Below are positions 15,498-23,934 of a DNA stretch of 34,626 nt, in pieces; the stretch's first letter is position 1; every line of letters begins with the position of its first letter. The notes beneath the pieces were generated by a model, which saw only the letters and a list, made by a program, of their open reading frames with translations, ran no database searches and was not told the origin of the DNA. Position numbers and translations under genes: made by a program. Source of the stretch: Lachnospiraceae bacterium (lineage in GTDB: Bacteria > Bacillota > Clostridia > Lachnospirales > Lachnospiraceae); assembly GCA_016286115.1 (NCBI GenBank), contig JAEESA010000003.1, forward strand, positions 1-34,626, written 5' to 3'.

Positions 15498-17696
15498 TTA
15501 CAGATGCAACACCCGCTCTTTGATCTCCTGTGTGCGGCCCTGATTCCAGAACTGTGACCCGATGTAACCGCAGGTGCGGCGCGCAACGTTCAGTTTGTTC
15601 TGATCGCGGTTTCCGCAGTTCGGGCATTCCCAGACAAGCTTTCCGTCGTCCTCCACGATGGAGATCTCACCGTCGAAGCCGCAGCACTGGCAGTAGTCGG
15701 ATTTCGTGTTGAGCTCGGCGTACATGATGTTGTCATAAATGTGACGGATCACGGTCATGACGGCCGGAATGTTGCTCTGCATGTTCGGCACCTCTACATA
15801 GCTGATGGCGCCGCCGGGAGACAACTTCTGGAACTGGCTTTCGAAGGTCAGTTTGTTGAATGCGTCGATCTCTTCGGTCACATGGACATGGTAGGAATTG
15901 GTGATGTAGTTCTTGTCTGTCACGCCTTCCACTTTCCCGAAACGTTTCTGCAGGCACTTTGCGAACTTGTAGGTCGTGCTCTCCAGCGGGGTTCCGTACA
16001 CAGAGAAATCAATATTTGTCTTTGCTTTCCAGCCTGCGCAGGCGTCGTTCATTTTCTGCATGACTTCCAGAGCAAACGGCGTTGCGGCAGGATCGGTATG
16101 GGGCTTGCCTGTCATATAGCGGCAGCACTCGTACAACCCGGCATAGCCGAGGGAGATCGTAGAATACCCGCCGAACAGGAGCTTGTCGATCGTCTCGCCT
16201 TTTTTCAATCTGGCAAGCGCGCCATGCTGCCAGAGGATCGGCGCTACGTCGGAAACCGTTCCTTTGAGGCGGTTATGGCGGATCATCAGGGCTTCATAGC
16301 ATAAGTCGAGGCGCTCGTCAAAAATCTTCCAGAAGCTTTCAAAATCCCCTTCGGAAGAAAGCGCAATGTCTACAAGGTTCAGCGTCACAACGCCCTGATT
16401 GAAGCGGCCGTAGTATTTATGCTTTCCTTCTTCGTAATTCCCCGCATTGGCGACATTGCCGCGCGTTTCGGAGCAACGGTCCGGCGTGAGGAAGGAGCGG
16501 CAGCCCATGCAGGTGTATACATCCCCGCCCTTTAACTGGCGCATGATCTTCGCGGAGATATAATCCGGCACCATCCGTTTTGCCGTGCATTTTGCGGCGA
16601 GTTCGGTCAGATAGTAATAGCGGGAATCGGGATGGATATTGTCCTCATCCAGCACATAGATGAGCTTCGGGAACGCGGGCGTGATCCACACGCCGGCCTC
16701 GTTCTTGACCCCCTGGATCCGCTGTTCCAAAACCTCCTCGATCACCATGGCGAGGTCTTCTTTTTCTCTCTCAGTTTTCGCTTCGTCAAGGTACATATAG
16801 ACCGTAACGAACGGAGACTGGCCGTTCGTGGTCATCAGCGTCACAACCTGGTACTGGATCGTCTGTACGCCCTTCTTGATCTCGGAGCGCACGCGGTGCT
16901 CCACCATGTTCGTGATCTGCTCTTCCGTCATCTCAATGCCGTTTTCCTCGATCGATTCGAGCACGTCCTTACGGATGCCCTTACGGCTGACCTCCACGAA
17001 CGGAGCCAGATGGGAAAGAGAAATGCTCTGTCCGCCATACTGGCTGCTGGCCACCTGCGCCACGATCTGCGTCGCCACGTTGCAGGCCGTGCTGAAACTG
17101 TGGGGCTTTTCGATCCGCGTTCCCGAGATCACGGTTCCGTTCTGCAGCATATCCTCAAGATTCACAAGGTCGCAGTTATGCATGTGCTGCGCGAAGTAGT
17201 CCGCATCGTGGAAATGGATGATCCCATCCTCATGCGCTTTCACGATCTTCGGCGGAAGAAGGAAACGCTTGGTAATGTCCTTGCTTACCTCGCCGGCCAT
17301 ATAATCGCGCTGTACGGAGTTCACCGTGGAATTCTTATTGGAATTTTCCTGCTTGACCTCTTCATTATTGCATTCGATCAACGACAGGATCTGCTGATCC
17401 GTGGAATTGCTCTTTCGGACCAGGGCTCTTTTATACCGATAAGTAATGTATGTCCGCGCGACTTTATACGCCTTATGATCCATGATGTGGTCTTCCACCA
17501 GGTCCTGGATCTCCTCGACGGACAGCGCCCGCGCGCTTTCCTCGCACTCCTTTTCGATCGCATTTCCGATCGCAAGGATCTCGTCCGAATGAAGCCGGTC
17601 CGTCTCCTCCACCTCTCGGTTGGCTTTGTTGATAGCGGTCAGGATCTTTGAAATATCGAATTGCACTTCCGCGCCGCTTCTCTTAATGATCTTCAT
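15498..17696 (-). CDS. nrdD: Anaerobic ribonucleoside-triphosphate reductase
   Basis: 732 aa; N-terminal ATP-cone (MKIIKRSGAEVQFDISKILTAINKANREV), C-terminal CQCCGF..CPNCGN zinc motif and glycyl radical site RRTCGYIGSQFWNQGR. Confidence 0.97.
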   Translation of the reverse strand: MKIIKRSGAEVQFDISKILTAINKANREVEETDRLHSDEILAIGNAIEKECEESARALSVEEIQDLVEDHIMDHKAYKVARTYITYRYKRALVRKSNSTDQQILSLIECNNEEVKQENSNKNSTVNSVQRDYMAGEVSKDITKRFLLPPKIVKAHEDGIIHFHDADYFAQHMHNCDLVNLEDMLQNGTVISGTRIEKPHSFSTACNVATQIVAQVASSQYGGQSISLSHLAPFVEVSRKGIRKDVLESIEENGIEMTEEQITNMVEHRVRSEIKKGVQTIQYQVVTLMTTNGQSPFVTVYMYLDEAKTEREKEDLAMVIEEVLEQRIQGVKNEAGVWITPAFPKLIYVLDEDNIHPDSRYYYLTELAAKCTAKRMVPDYISAKIMRQLKGGDVYTCMGCRSFLTPDRCSETRGNVANAGNYEEGKHKYYGRFNQGVVTLNLVDIALSSEGDFESFWKIFDERLDLCYEALMIRHNRLKGTVSDVAPILWQHGALARLKKGETIDKLLFGGYSTISLGYAGLYECCRYMTGKPHTDPAATPFALEVMQKMNDACAGWKAKTNIDFSVYGTPLESTTYKFAKCLQKRFGKVEGVTDKNYITNSYHVHVTEEIDAFNKLTFESQFQKLSPGGAISYVEVPNMQSNIPAVMTVIRHIYDNIMYAELNTKSDYCQCCGFDGEISIVEDDGKLVWECPNCGNRDQNKLNVARRTCGYIGSQFWNQGRTQEIKERVLHL

Positions 17697-17740
17697 ATTC
17701 TTCTCCCCTCAGAAATTGTTTTCTCATACGTGCATTTAAC

Positions 17741-17768
17741 ACTATACCATATCTAGTGGCATTTGCAA
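17741..17768 (-). promoter_or_regulatory. Putative sigma-A promoter of nrdD
   Basis: On the minus strand: TTGCAA - 16 nt - TATAGT, upstream of the nrdD start at 17696. Confidence 0.6.
17744..17759 (-). promoter_or_regulatory. Putative NrdR box 1
   Basis: ATACCATATCTAGTGG matches 12/16 of the ACACTATATATAGTGT-type NrdR consensus; lies between -35 and -10. Confidence 0.6.
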
Positions 17769-17775
17769 GCATTTT

Positions 17776-17791
17776 CTACTAAATTTAGTAT
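17776..17791 (-). promoter_or_regulatory. Putative NrdR box 2
   Basis: CTACTAAATTTAGTAT (contains perfect palindrome ACTAAATTTAGT); starts exactly 32 bp from box 1, consistent with tandem NrdR spacing. Confidence 0.6.
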
Positions 17792-17855
17792 TTTTGTGAA
17801 TAATGCTACTCGTACAGCCAGATAAACACGATAACTCCGCGGGAATTGATAATCG

Positions 17856-17889
17856 TTGCGAAGACCCAGGGGGTGGTGTTATAATTCAG
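17856..17889. repeat. 34-bp inverted-repeat copy 2
   Basis: TTGCGAAGACCCAGGGGGTGGTGTTATAATTCAG; exact reverse complement of 1284-1317. Lies upstream of the Rpn remnant. Confidence 0.9.
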
Positions 17890-17936
17890 GCAATATTTCA
17901 TAAGGAAATAGTACAAGCGAAAACGTATTTCCGGCT

Positions 17937-18039
17937 AAGTAAGAACGCGAGGCACAGATATATGACGGTGGAGATACCGGCCGGGCTGATGGAGAGATTT
18001 TCACTGGATAAGGAGAAAACGAAGGAGTATCTGCGTTGA
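17937..18039 (+). pseudogene. Rpn family nuclease remnant (internally deleted C-terminal part)
   Basis: NARHRYMTVEIPAGLMERFSLDKEKTKEYLR* aligns with the two segments EARHRYMTVEM... and ...ILAGLMERFSLDKEKAEAYLR of the intact copy at 261..1151. Confidence 0.85.
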
Positions 18040-18647
18040 ACTATATATTTGCGGAAACCCTGAGGAAGCTTCGGGATGAACGGGGGCTTTCGCAGAAGCA
18101 GCTTGGAAAACTGATGTTTGTGAACCACTCCACCATCGCACGATGGGAGAACGGCAGCCGGCTGCCGGACGCGACGATGATCCTGCGGCTTGCCGATCAC
18201 CTTGGGGTGGACGCGAACAAGCTGTTCCAGCTCGCGGCGCAGAGCGAGGAATCGCCTAATGTCATCATGGTGGACGACAGCAAGGTCATTCTCTCCGAAG
18301 GGCTGAGTGTTTTGGAGGAGGCCATGCCGGACGCCACGATCACGGGGTTCATCTGGCCGAAGGAAGCGATCGAATACGCGAAGATGAACCGGATCGCGCT
18401 GGCGGTTCTGGACATTGAACTGGGAGCGGCGAGCGGGCTGGATCTTTGCCGGACGCTTCTGGAGATCAATCCGCGCACGAATATCGTGTTCCTGACCGCC
18501 TTCCCCGATTACTCGCTCGACGCGTGGAAAACTGAGGCCAGCGGCTTTATTCTGAAACCACTGACTTTGGAGGGCATAAAGGAGCAGCTGAAGAAACTGC
18601 GCTATCCCTTCTCGACGGGCAGCGCGGAGGAATGGACGATTAAATAG
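18036..18647 (+). CDS. XRE-type HTH + response-regulator receiver domain fusion protein
   Basis: TTG start with GAAGGAG 8 nt upstream. HTH_3: LRKLRDERGLSQKQLGKLMFVNHSTIARWENGSRLPD; REC: VIMVDDSK..LAVLDIE..IVFLTAFPDYSLDAWKTEASGFILKPLT (conserved DD, D, T, K). Confidence 0.88.
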   Translation: MNYIFAETLRKLRDERGLSQKQLGKLMFVNHSTIARWENGSRLPDATMILRLADHLGVDANKLFQLAAQSEESPNVIMVDDSKVILSEGLSVLEEAMPDATITGFIWPKEAIEYAKMNRIALAVLDIELGAASGLDLCRTLLEINPRTNIVFLTAFPDYSLDAWKTEASGFILKPLTLEGIKEQLKKLRYPFSTGSAEEWTIK

Positions 18648-18662
18648 CAAGAGGCAAATACT

Positions 18663-19706
18663 ATGACAGCAAGCATTTATATTTCCTATGCGGCGGATCT
18701 GGCCGCTGTGGTCCTGATGATCATTCAGATGTTCAGGCTCAGAAAACTGCCCTCGGAAAAGAGTACGGTGATACGATATTTCCGGCGTTTTTCCCTGATG
18801 GTCCTCATCATGTCGGCCGTCCATCTTCTGCAGTCTTACGCAGACATGGAGTTGGGCGTATACAGCTGGGCGGATTTCCAGAGATTATCTTCGGCAGATC
18901 AGACAGCGATCATCTTGATGGAGATAGGCGCCGACCTTATTGACATCTTCCTGTCCACGATATTCATATACATGTGGATCACGTTTTTATGCCTGTATCT
19001 TTTTGATGACAAAGATTACCTCCGGCGTAAGTTTATGGCCGGTTTTACGCCGCTGATCATCGCCACGGCAGTTACCGCAGTATGCACTCCCCTGGCGGTT
19101 CTGTCGGACGCGGGCTTCTGGATCTACGTTGTGGCCGTATGCGTGTTTTTCGCGATTCGCATCTACTACTTTTTCATTGGTTTTCGGCTGCTGCGCGAAT
19201 ATAAGATACAGAACGGGTATCTTCGGTTTTTCAACCCCTGGGTGTTCTTCATTCCGGTGTTTGCCGGCTGGATCCTGCAGGATCTTTTTTCCCTCGGGTT
19301 CTCGGCGCTGGGATGCACGTTGGGCCTGATGCTGCTTTATTCGTCGATCACCTCGGAACTGCGCTATATCGACCGTAGTACAGGGTTTTACAACATGGAC
19401 TTTGTTGTGTATCTTAAAGGTCTGATCGCCAAGAAACAGTATGCGCCCTCAAGCGTCATGACCTTTACCCTGGATTCCCCGGAAAAAATGAAAGAGTTTT
19501 CGGAAATACTGAAAAAACAGCTGCCGAAGGATTGTGAACCCATTGTTCACAATGACCATGAGATCGTGGTGCTGACCAATGTCAAGGAGAAGGGAGCCCT
19601 TGCCATGGTGATCGAGGACGTGAAAGCGGTTACGGAGGTAAAGGCAGCCTGTAAACTGAAAAAGAAAGCGGAAACAGAAACTGAGTTTATGGAGCGTATT
19701 TTGTAA
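18663..19706 (+). CDS. Polytopic membrane protein with C-terminal degenerate GGDEF-like domain
   Basis: 347 aa; TM-rich N-terminus, then DRSTGFYNMDFVVYLK...ILKKQLPKDCEPIVHNDHEIVVL; paralogue of 11115..12188. Confidence 0.75.
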   Translation: MTASIYISYAADLAAVVLMIIQMFRLRKLPSEKSTVIRYFRRFSLMVLIMSAVHLLQSYADMELGVYSWADFQRLSSADQTAIILMEIGADLIDIFLSTIFIYMWITFLCLYLFDDKDYLRRKFMAGFTPLIIATAVTAVCTPLAVLSDAGFWIYVVAVCVFFAIRIYYFFIGFRLLREYKIQNGYLRFFNPWVFFIPVFAGWILQDLFSLGFSALGCTLGLMLLYSSITSELRYIDRSTGFYNMDFVVYLKGLIAKKQYAPSSVMTFTLDSPEKMKEFSEILKKQLPKDCEPIVHNDHEIVVLTNVKEKGALAMVIEDVKAVTEVKAACKLKKKAETETEFMERIL

Positions 19707-20554
19707 TGGACATAATTGAGATTTCGGAAGATAATCTGGACGATTTTCTATCGTTGTTGGGAGAAGACCTCATAGAGGATCTGAAACGGGTGTATTACAG
19801 CGGGATCGGCGCTGTAGACGGGGATGGCAACGCGAAGGGTGCTTTCGTGTATGAGCTTTTGAATTCGGAAAGCGAGGAAGACATAAAAAGCCGGATCTTT
19901 TTGGTGAAATCCGGAGATCAGGAGACTCTGAAGGGTCTTGAAAGCTACTACCGGCAGAATTCCGTAAGTGAAGACGAGACGGTCGAGAGCACATACGAAT
20001 TGTTGGACGAAGCCGATGCGAAGGCGCTTTCGGAAACCGGATTTTCCATGGAGAAAAAGGAAGACGAAGCCATAAGCATCACGCTGAAAGAGCTGGCCGC
20101 AACGGGGCTCGGGAAGTCAGCAAAGCTGCCGGATCATATCGGGAGTATCGAAGACTTGTCAATCCTGCAGTTCAGAGATACGATCAAACAGATCCTGTTT
20201 AAGGGACACAGAGGGAACCTGGAGGATATCCCCTATCTGCCGAAAAACTGGTTTGATAACAGCATATCCGCCTGCATCAACTCCGGCGAAAAGATCCCCG
20301 GACTATTCCTGATCCGTAAAACTCCGTCGGGAATATTGATCCCTGCGCTGCTTTTTGCCTATGGGCCGGAATTCAAAAAAGATCTTCTTTACATGATCCG
20401 GTTTTCCCTGCTAAAAGCGCTGCAGCTTTATCCTCCGGAGACGATCGTGAGAATAGAAAGGAAGAGCGCCTCTACAAAAGCTCTCACAGATAAACTGATG
20501 CCAAACTGTTCGGGAGAAGAGATCTTCTATGGGACGAGAAAGGAGCAAGCATGA
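19706..20554 (+). CDS. GNAT-like (degenerate) protein, paralogous to the C-terminal part of the 625-aa protein
   Basis: Shared pattern: GFSMEKK...; EDIPYLPKNWFDNSISACINSGEKIPGLFLIRK / EDLAYLSRGWYDPDVSGCFFQDGEVAGMLLCHR; LLYMIRFSL / TIYLLRFSL. TAATG stop/start overlap with the upstream gene. Confidence 0.7.
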   Translation: MDIIEISEDNLDDFLSLLGEDLIEDLKRVYYSGIGAVDGDGNAKGAFVYELLNSESEEDIKSRIFLVKSGDQETLKGLESYYRQNSVSEDETVESTYELLDEADAKALSETGFSMEKKEDEAISITLKELAATGLGKSAKLPDHIGSIEDLSILQFRDTIKQILFKGHRGNLEDIPYLPKNWFDNSISACINSGEKIPGLFLIRKTPSGILIPALLFAYGPEFKKDLLYMIRFSLLKALQLYPPETIVRIERKSASTKALTDKLMPNCSGEEIFYGTRKEQA

Positions 20555-23268
20555 GCGAACAACATCAGATGATCGAACTTCAGGATTTAAGCCAGAAGGA
20601 GCTGCATAAAGAACAACAGCTGCAGGACCGGTTTATTTCGTTAGCAGAGCCTGAAGAGATGCTCAAGGATGCGGAGTCGAAAGAGCAGATCAAAAAAATG
20701 GACCAGATCACGAAAGGCATGGAAGGTTTTGCCGAAAAATTCCGCAGCGAATGGGATAATGCGGACGTACAGACCACCAGTGTCATGGGGAAGGTCCGGG
20801 ATTTTTCCGAGGACATAGTCTTGTCGGGTGCGCTTAAATCCAAATTCAGCTTTAAGAGCTTCGCCGAGGGAAAAGAAAACGGTTATCAGGAAAAGAACCG
20901 CAGCGGCAGCGCCAGGGATCTGATGGACAGTCTGGCCGATATGCAGGAGCTCACACAGAACAAAGAAGCAAAGCTCGATACTTCCGAGGCTTTGGAAAAA
21001 ATGTTTGAGCTGTCGCAGGCAGCCTCCAACTACGTCAAGTCGCATAAAAAGAAATTCTTTTGGACCAGAGGGGGGGAAGCCCGGTTTAAGGTAGCAGAAA
21101 AGGCCCAAAAAATGACCTCGGACTTTCTGCAGAACCTGCTGACCGATAAGGAAAAGGATGAAATCTATGGGGACGGAAATGCGGATTTCGAGGTAGGCGA
21201 GTCCGTAAAGACCATTACGAGTCTTTTGGAAAGAGCCGCGAAATCATATCAGAGCTATACTGCGCAGCTGGGAGACAATTGTCTTGGCTTTATGCCCGGA
21301 GGAGAGATGCTGCGCAAAAAACTGCGGGTGCTGCGTATCAATGATCGCCTGATGCGCCGCTACCGCGCTATGGTCAAAAAAGAGGAAAGAGATCCGGCCA
21401 TTGATCAGATGATCACGGAATATGAGGAGTGCCTTGCCTGGGAAAAACTCCGCAAGACCACGAATCAAAAAACGGAAGGACTCGAGGAAGTGATCGACAA
21501 GCATCTGGTGGAAGAAGGAGAACTCGAAGCCGACGAGAATAAGGTCGAAGTTGAAGACAAAAAGGAAGGACTGACGCTTGAGCAGCAAAAAGGGCTCGAG
21601 GAGATCGACAACTGGATGCTCCGTAATTACGAAAACGGCATCAATAAAGACGGGGATATGATAGAGCGGATCTTTTCCCTGTCCAAGAGGGAACGGCTTC
21701 ATATCTATTATCTTGTGGAAAAGGGAAAACGGAGGAACTCCAACATTGTGGATGTCGCTAAATCCCAGACCACTTATGTTCCTGATCTGGAGGAATTTAA
21801 GGGTAAGATCCTTGCTTCAAAGTGGAAGTTCTGGAAACGGATGAACGGCGATTATACCTATACGCACAAGATCTCGGAAGCCCTTCAGGTATCGAAGTCG
21901 TACCGGAAAGAGCTCAAATCTCTGGCAGATGAGGAAAAAACCAAGGAGGAACTGAAGAATAAAAAGAATCTCACCGCCGAGGAGAAGCGTATGTCAATGC
22001 TGCTCGCCTTTAAATCCGCGCTGGTGACCTACGGTGAAAAACTGGCGGAAAGGGACAAGAAAACAAACAAGCGGGAAAAAAAGGCAGCCCAGATGCTCTG
22101 CGATGAGGCCAGAGCTGCCTGTGTTTCCACTGCGGAAAACCTCCGCCAGGCGTATAAGGATTTAAGAAAAAAAGTCTTTATAAACGAGGCCCAGACAAAA
22201 GAAGATCAGACAAATGAAGTGGTTGAAAATTACCGCTTCCTTACTGAATTTCCCAATTATCTGGATGAGAATTTAGGAGATAAGCTCTTCGAGAACGGAA
22301 CAGAAGGCGTGGTTCAGTTGATCGGAGCCGTTACCGGCGCGATCACATTGATCAAAAACGAAGCGGAGTACTCCGTGGACGAAGTCAGGACGCGATCCCT
22401 TGAGATCGGTAAGTCTTTGTTTTCCGCGGCAGCAAATACAACCAAGGTCGTCAGCCAGTTTGTGGGTTCCGCCGGCCTTACCATGGCAGGAACAGTCCTG
22501 AAGGAAAGCGCACCGGTCGTAGGCGCCGTCCTCAGCGTCGGTATTGCCGTCAGCCATGGAGTGACCGCCTCAAACATGAAGGAGCATGGGAAAAATGCGT
22601 CCTTCTATTTCGATAAAAAGCGAGAACTGCTTGAAGGTAAAATGGGAGATCTGTCAGAAGAGCGGCAGAAAGAACTGAACCGTGAATTAAAATACGAAGA
22701 GAATATGAAAAAACTGCAGGAAGGTCTTCAGCAGCGGCAGAAGAACAAAACCGTCTACAGCAGTGTCAATGCAGGCTTTTCCGTTATCGGCATCGCGCTC
22801 CCTGTGGTCGGGCTCATCGGGGCTATGGGAACCATGCTTGTGGAAAGTATTCATGATTATTATAAGGTTGAAAACTTAAGGACCAAATTATTTGACAATT
22901 TCTTCAACCTGGATGGCCTGGTAGACAAAGCCTGGAAGGAGCGGTTTAAGAACGGCAGACAGAGTCGTCAGCATAATCAGGAAAATGAAGAAGAAACAAA
23001 AGAAAAAATGAAAGAAGCCTTACGCTTAAGAGTGGCCGCCCGCATGGGCTTCAACAACATGAAAACCGCGTCCGTATTTATCTGCTCGAAGTTTGCAAAG
23101 CTGATCCGCAGTAAGCTCTTTGGAGGTAAGGACCTCAAAGATAAAGCAAATCAAGATGTTGAAAAACAGAGTTATATCGAATTTGTGAGGAGCCTCAACC
23201 TTGATTATAATGAGGAAAAGAAACTGCCGAGTGAAAACATGCTGGTGCGCAAGATGACCGCGCAGTAA
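20551..23268 (+). CDS. 905-aa charged/coiled-coil protein with hydrophobic segments near the C-terminus, unknown function
   Basis: Single ORF with ATGA overlap to the upstream gene; K/E-rich helices; hydrophobic stretches VGSAGLTMAGTVLKESAPVVGAVLSVGIAVS and AGFSVIGIALPVVGLIGAMGTMLV. Confidence 0.85.
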   Translation: MSEQHQMIELQDLSQKELHKEQQLQDRFISLAEPEEMLKDAESKEQIKKMDQITKGMEGFAEKFRSEWDNADVQTTSVMGKVRDFSEDIVLSGALKSKFSFKSFAEGKENGYQEKNRSGSARDLMDSLADMQELTQNKEAKLDTSEALEKMFELSQAASNYVKSHKKKFFWTRGGEARFKVAEKAQKMTSDFLQNLLTDKEKDEIYGDGNADFEVGESVKTITSLLERAAKSYQSYTAQLGDNCLGFMPGGEMLRKKLRVLRINDRLMRRYRAMVKKEERDPAIDQMITEYEECLAWEKLRKTTNQKTEGLEEVIDKHLVEEGELEADENKVEVEDKKEGLTLEQQKGLEEIDNWMLRNYENGINKDGDMIERIFSLSKRERLHIYYLVEKGKRRNSNIVDVAKSQTTYVPDLEEFKGKILASKWKFWKRMNGDYTYTHKISEALQVSKSYRKELKSLADEEKTKEELKNKKNLTAEEKRMSMLLAFKSALVTYGEKLAERDKKTNKREKKAAQMLCDEARAACVSTAENLRQAYKDLRKKVFINEAQTKEDQTNEVVENYRFLTEFPNYLDENLGDKLFENGTEGVVQLIGAVTGAITLIKNEAEYSVDEVRTRSLEIGKSLFSAAANTTKVVSQFVGSAGLTMAGTVLKESAPVVGAVLSVGIAVSHGVTASNMKEHGKNASFYFDKKRELLEGKMGDLSEERQKELNRELKYEENMKKLQEGLQQRQKNKTVYSSVNAGFSVIGIALPVVGLIGAMGTMLVESIHDYYKVENLRTKLFDNFFNLDGLVDKAWKERFKNGRQSRQHNQENEEETKEKMKEALRLRVAARMGFNNMKTASVFICSKFAKLIRSKLFGGKDLKDKANQDVEKQSYIEFVRSLNLDYNEEKKLPSENMLVRKMTAQ

Positions 23269-23330
23269 ATCGATAGTAATATCCTATTTCAGAGAAGAGC
23301 TAAATAAACATATTTCAGAGGAGAATCAAA

Positions 23331-23870
23331 ATGAATATGAGCGAAATCGAAAGCAAAAGACATGAACTTCTGGATGAATTAAACACCGCACTAAACAATG
23401 CGCGGGTCGCGGCAGTGCTGAGAAAAGAAGAAGGAGCGCCTGAAATGGTCACGGCCTTTTTGGACGAGATGGGGGATGGATCTTTGGATCTGGAGATCGT
23501 GGGCGATTTCTATTTCCGCCCGCTTCTGTCTGCGGATGACCCGGTACAGATCTTTATGACGGTGATCACCATCACGACGGAAATACCGAAGGAGAATCTT
23601 CCCGCGCTTTACGAAGCTATCTCTTATGTCAACTTCAACCTTCCGGCCGGGAGCTTTTCGATCGACAAGGATCATAATTTCTTCGTCTATGTATTAAGCA
23701 ATCTGATGCCGGCAGATATTCCGGACGAACTGGTCTTTAGGGAGATGGATATGGCCGTAGGAAACGCGTTCTCGTTTGCGGACAGCTATATCGATATCCT
23801 GTTGGATGTTATGACCGGAAAGATCGGCGCGGAAGGCGTTGTGGAATTCCTTGGAGGCCATGCCAAGTGA
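23331..23870 (+). CDS. YbjN/CesT (type III chaperone)-like small acidic protein
   Basis: 179 aa; pattern LNFNLPAGSFSIDKDHNFFVYVLSNLMPADIPDELVFREMDMAVGNAFSFADSYIDILLDVMTG resembles the YbjN fold; RBS GAGGAG upstream. Family call by eye only. Confidence 0.5.
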   Translation: MNMSEIESKRHELLDELNTALNNARVAAVLRKEEGAPEMVTAFLDEMGDGSLDLEIVGDFYFRPLLSADDPVQIFMTVITITTEIPKENLPALYEAISYVNFNLPAGSFSIDKDHNFFVYVLSNLMPADIPDELVFREMDMAVGNAFSFADSYIDILLDVMTGKIGAEGVVEFLGGHAK

Positions 23871-23934
23871 AGGCTGTAATTACGGAATCAGAGAATAAGC
23901 CGTGGCGGTTATACACGGCGGGAGGGGCAGGCGA

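Noticed and set aside
16632-17651. 339-aa plus-strand ORF
   Set aside because: Antisense to the clearly conserved nrdD coding region; composition is a mirror artefact.
17741-17791. Palindromes upstream of nrdD as a rho-independent terminator
   Set aside because: AT-rich short symmetry, 32-bp phased spacing and overlap with -35/-10 fit operator sites better.
17898-18824. 308-aa minus-strand ORF
   Set aside because: Antisense to the HTH-REC gene and Rpn remnant; no recognisable domain.
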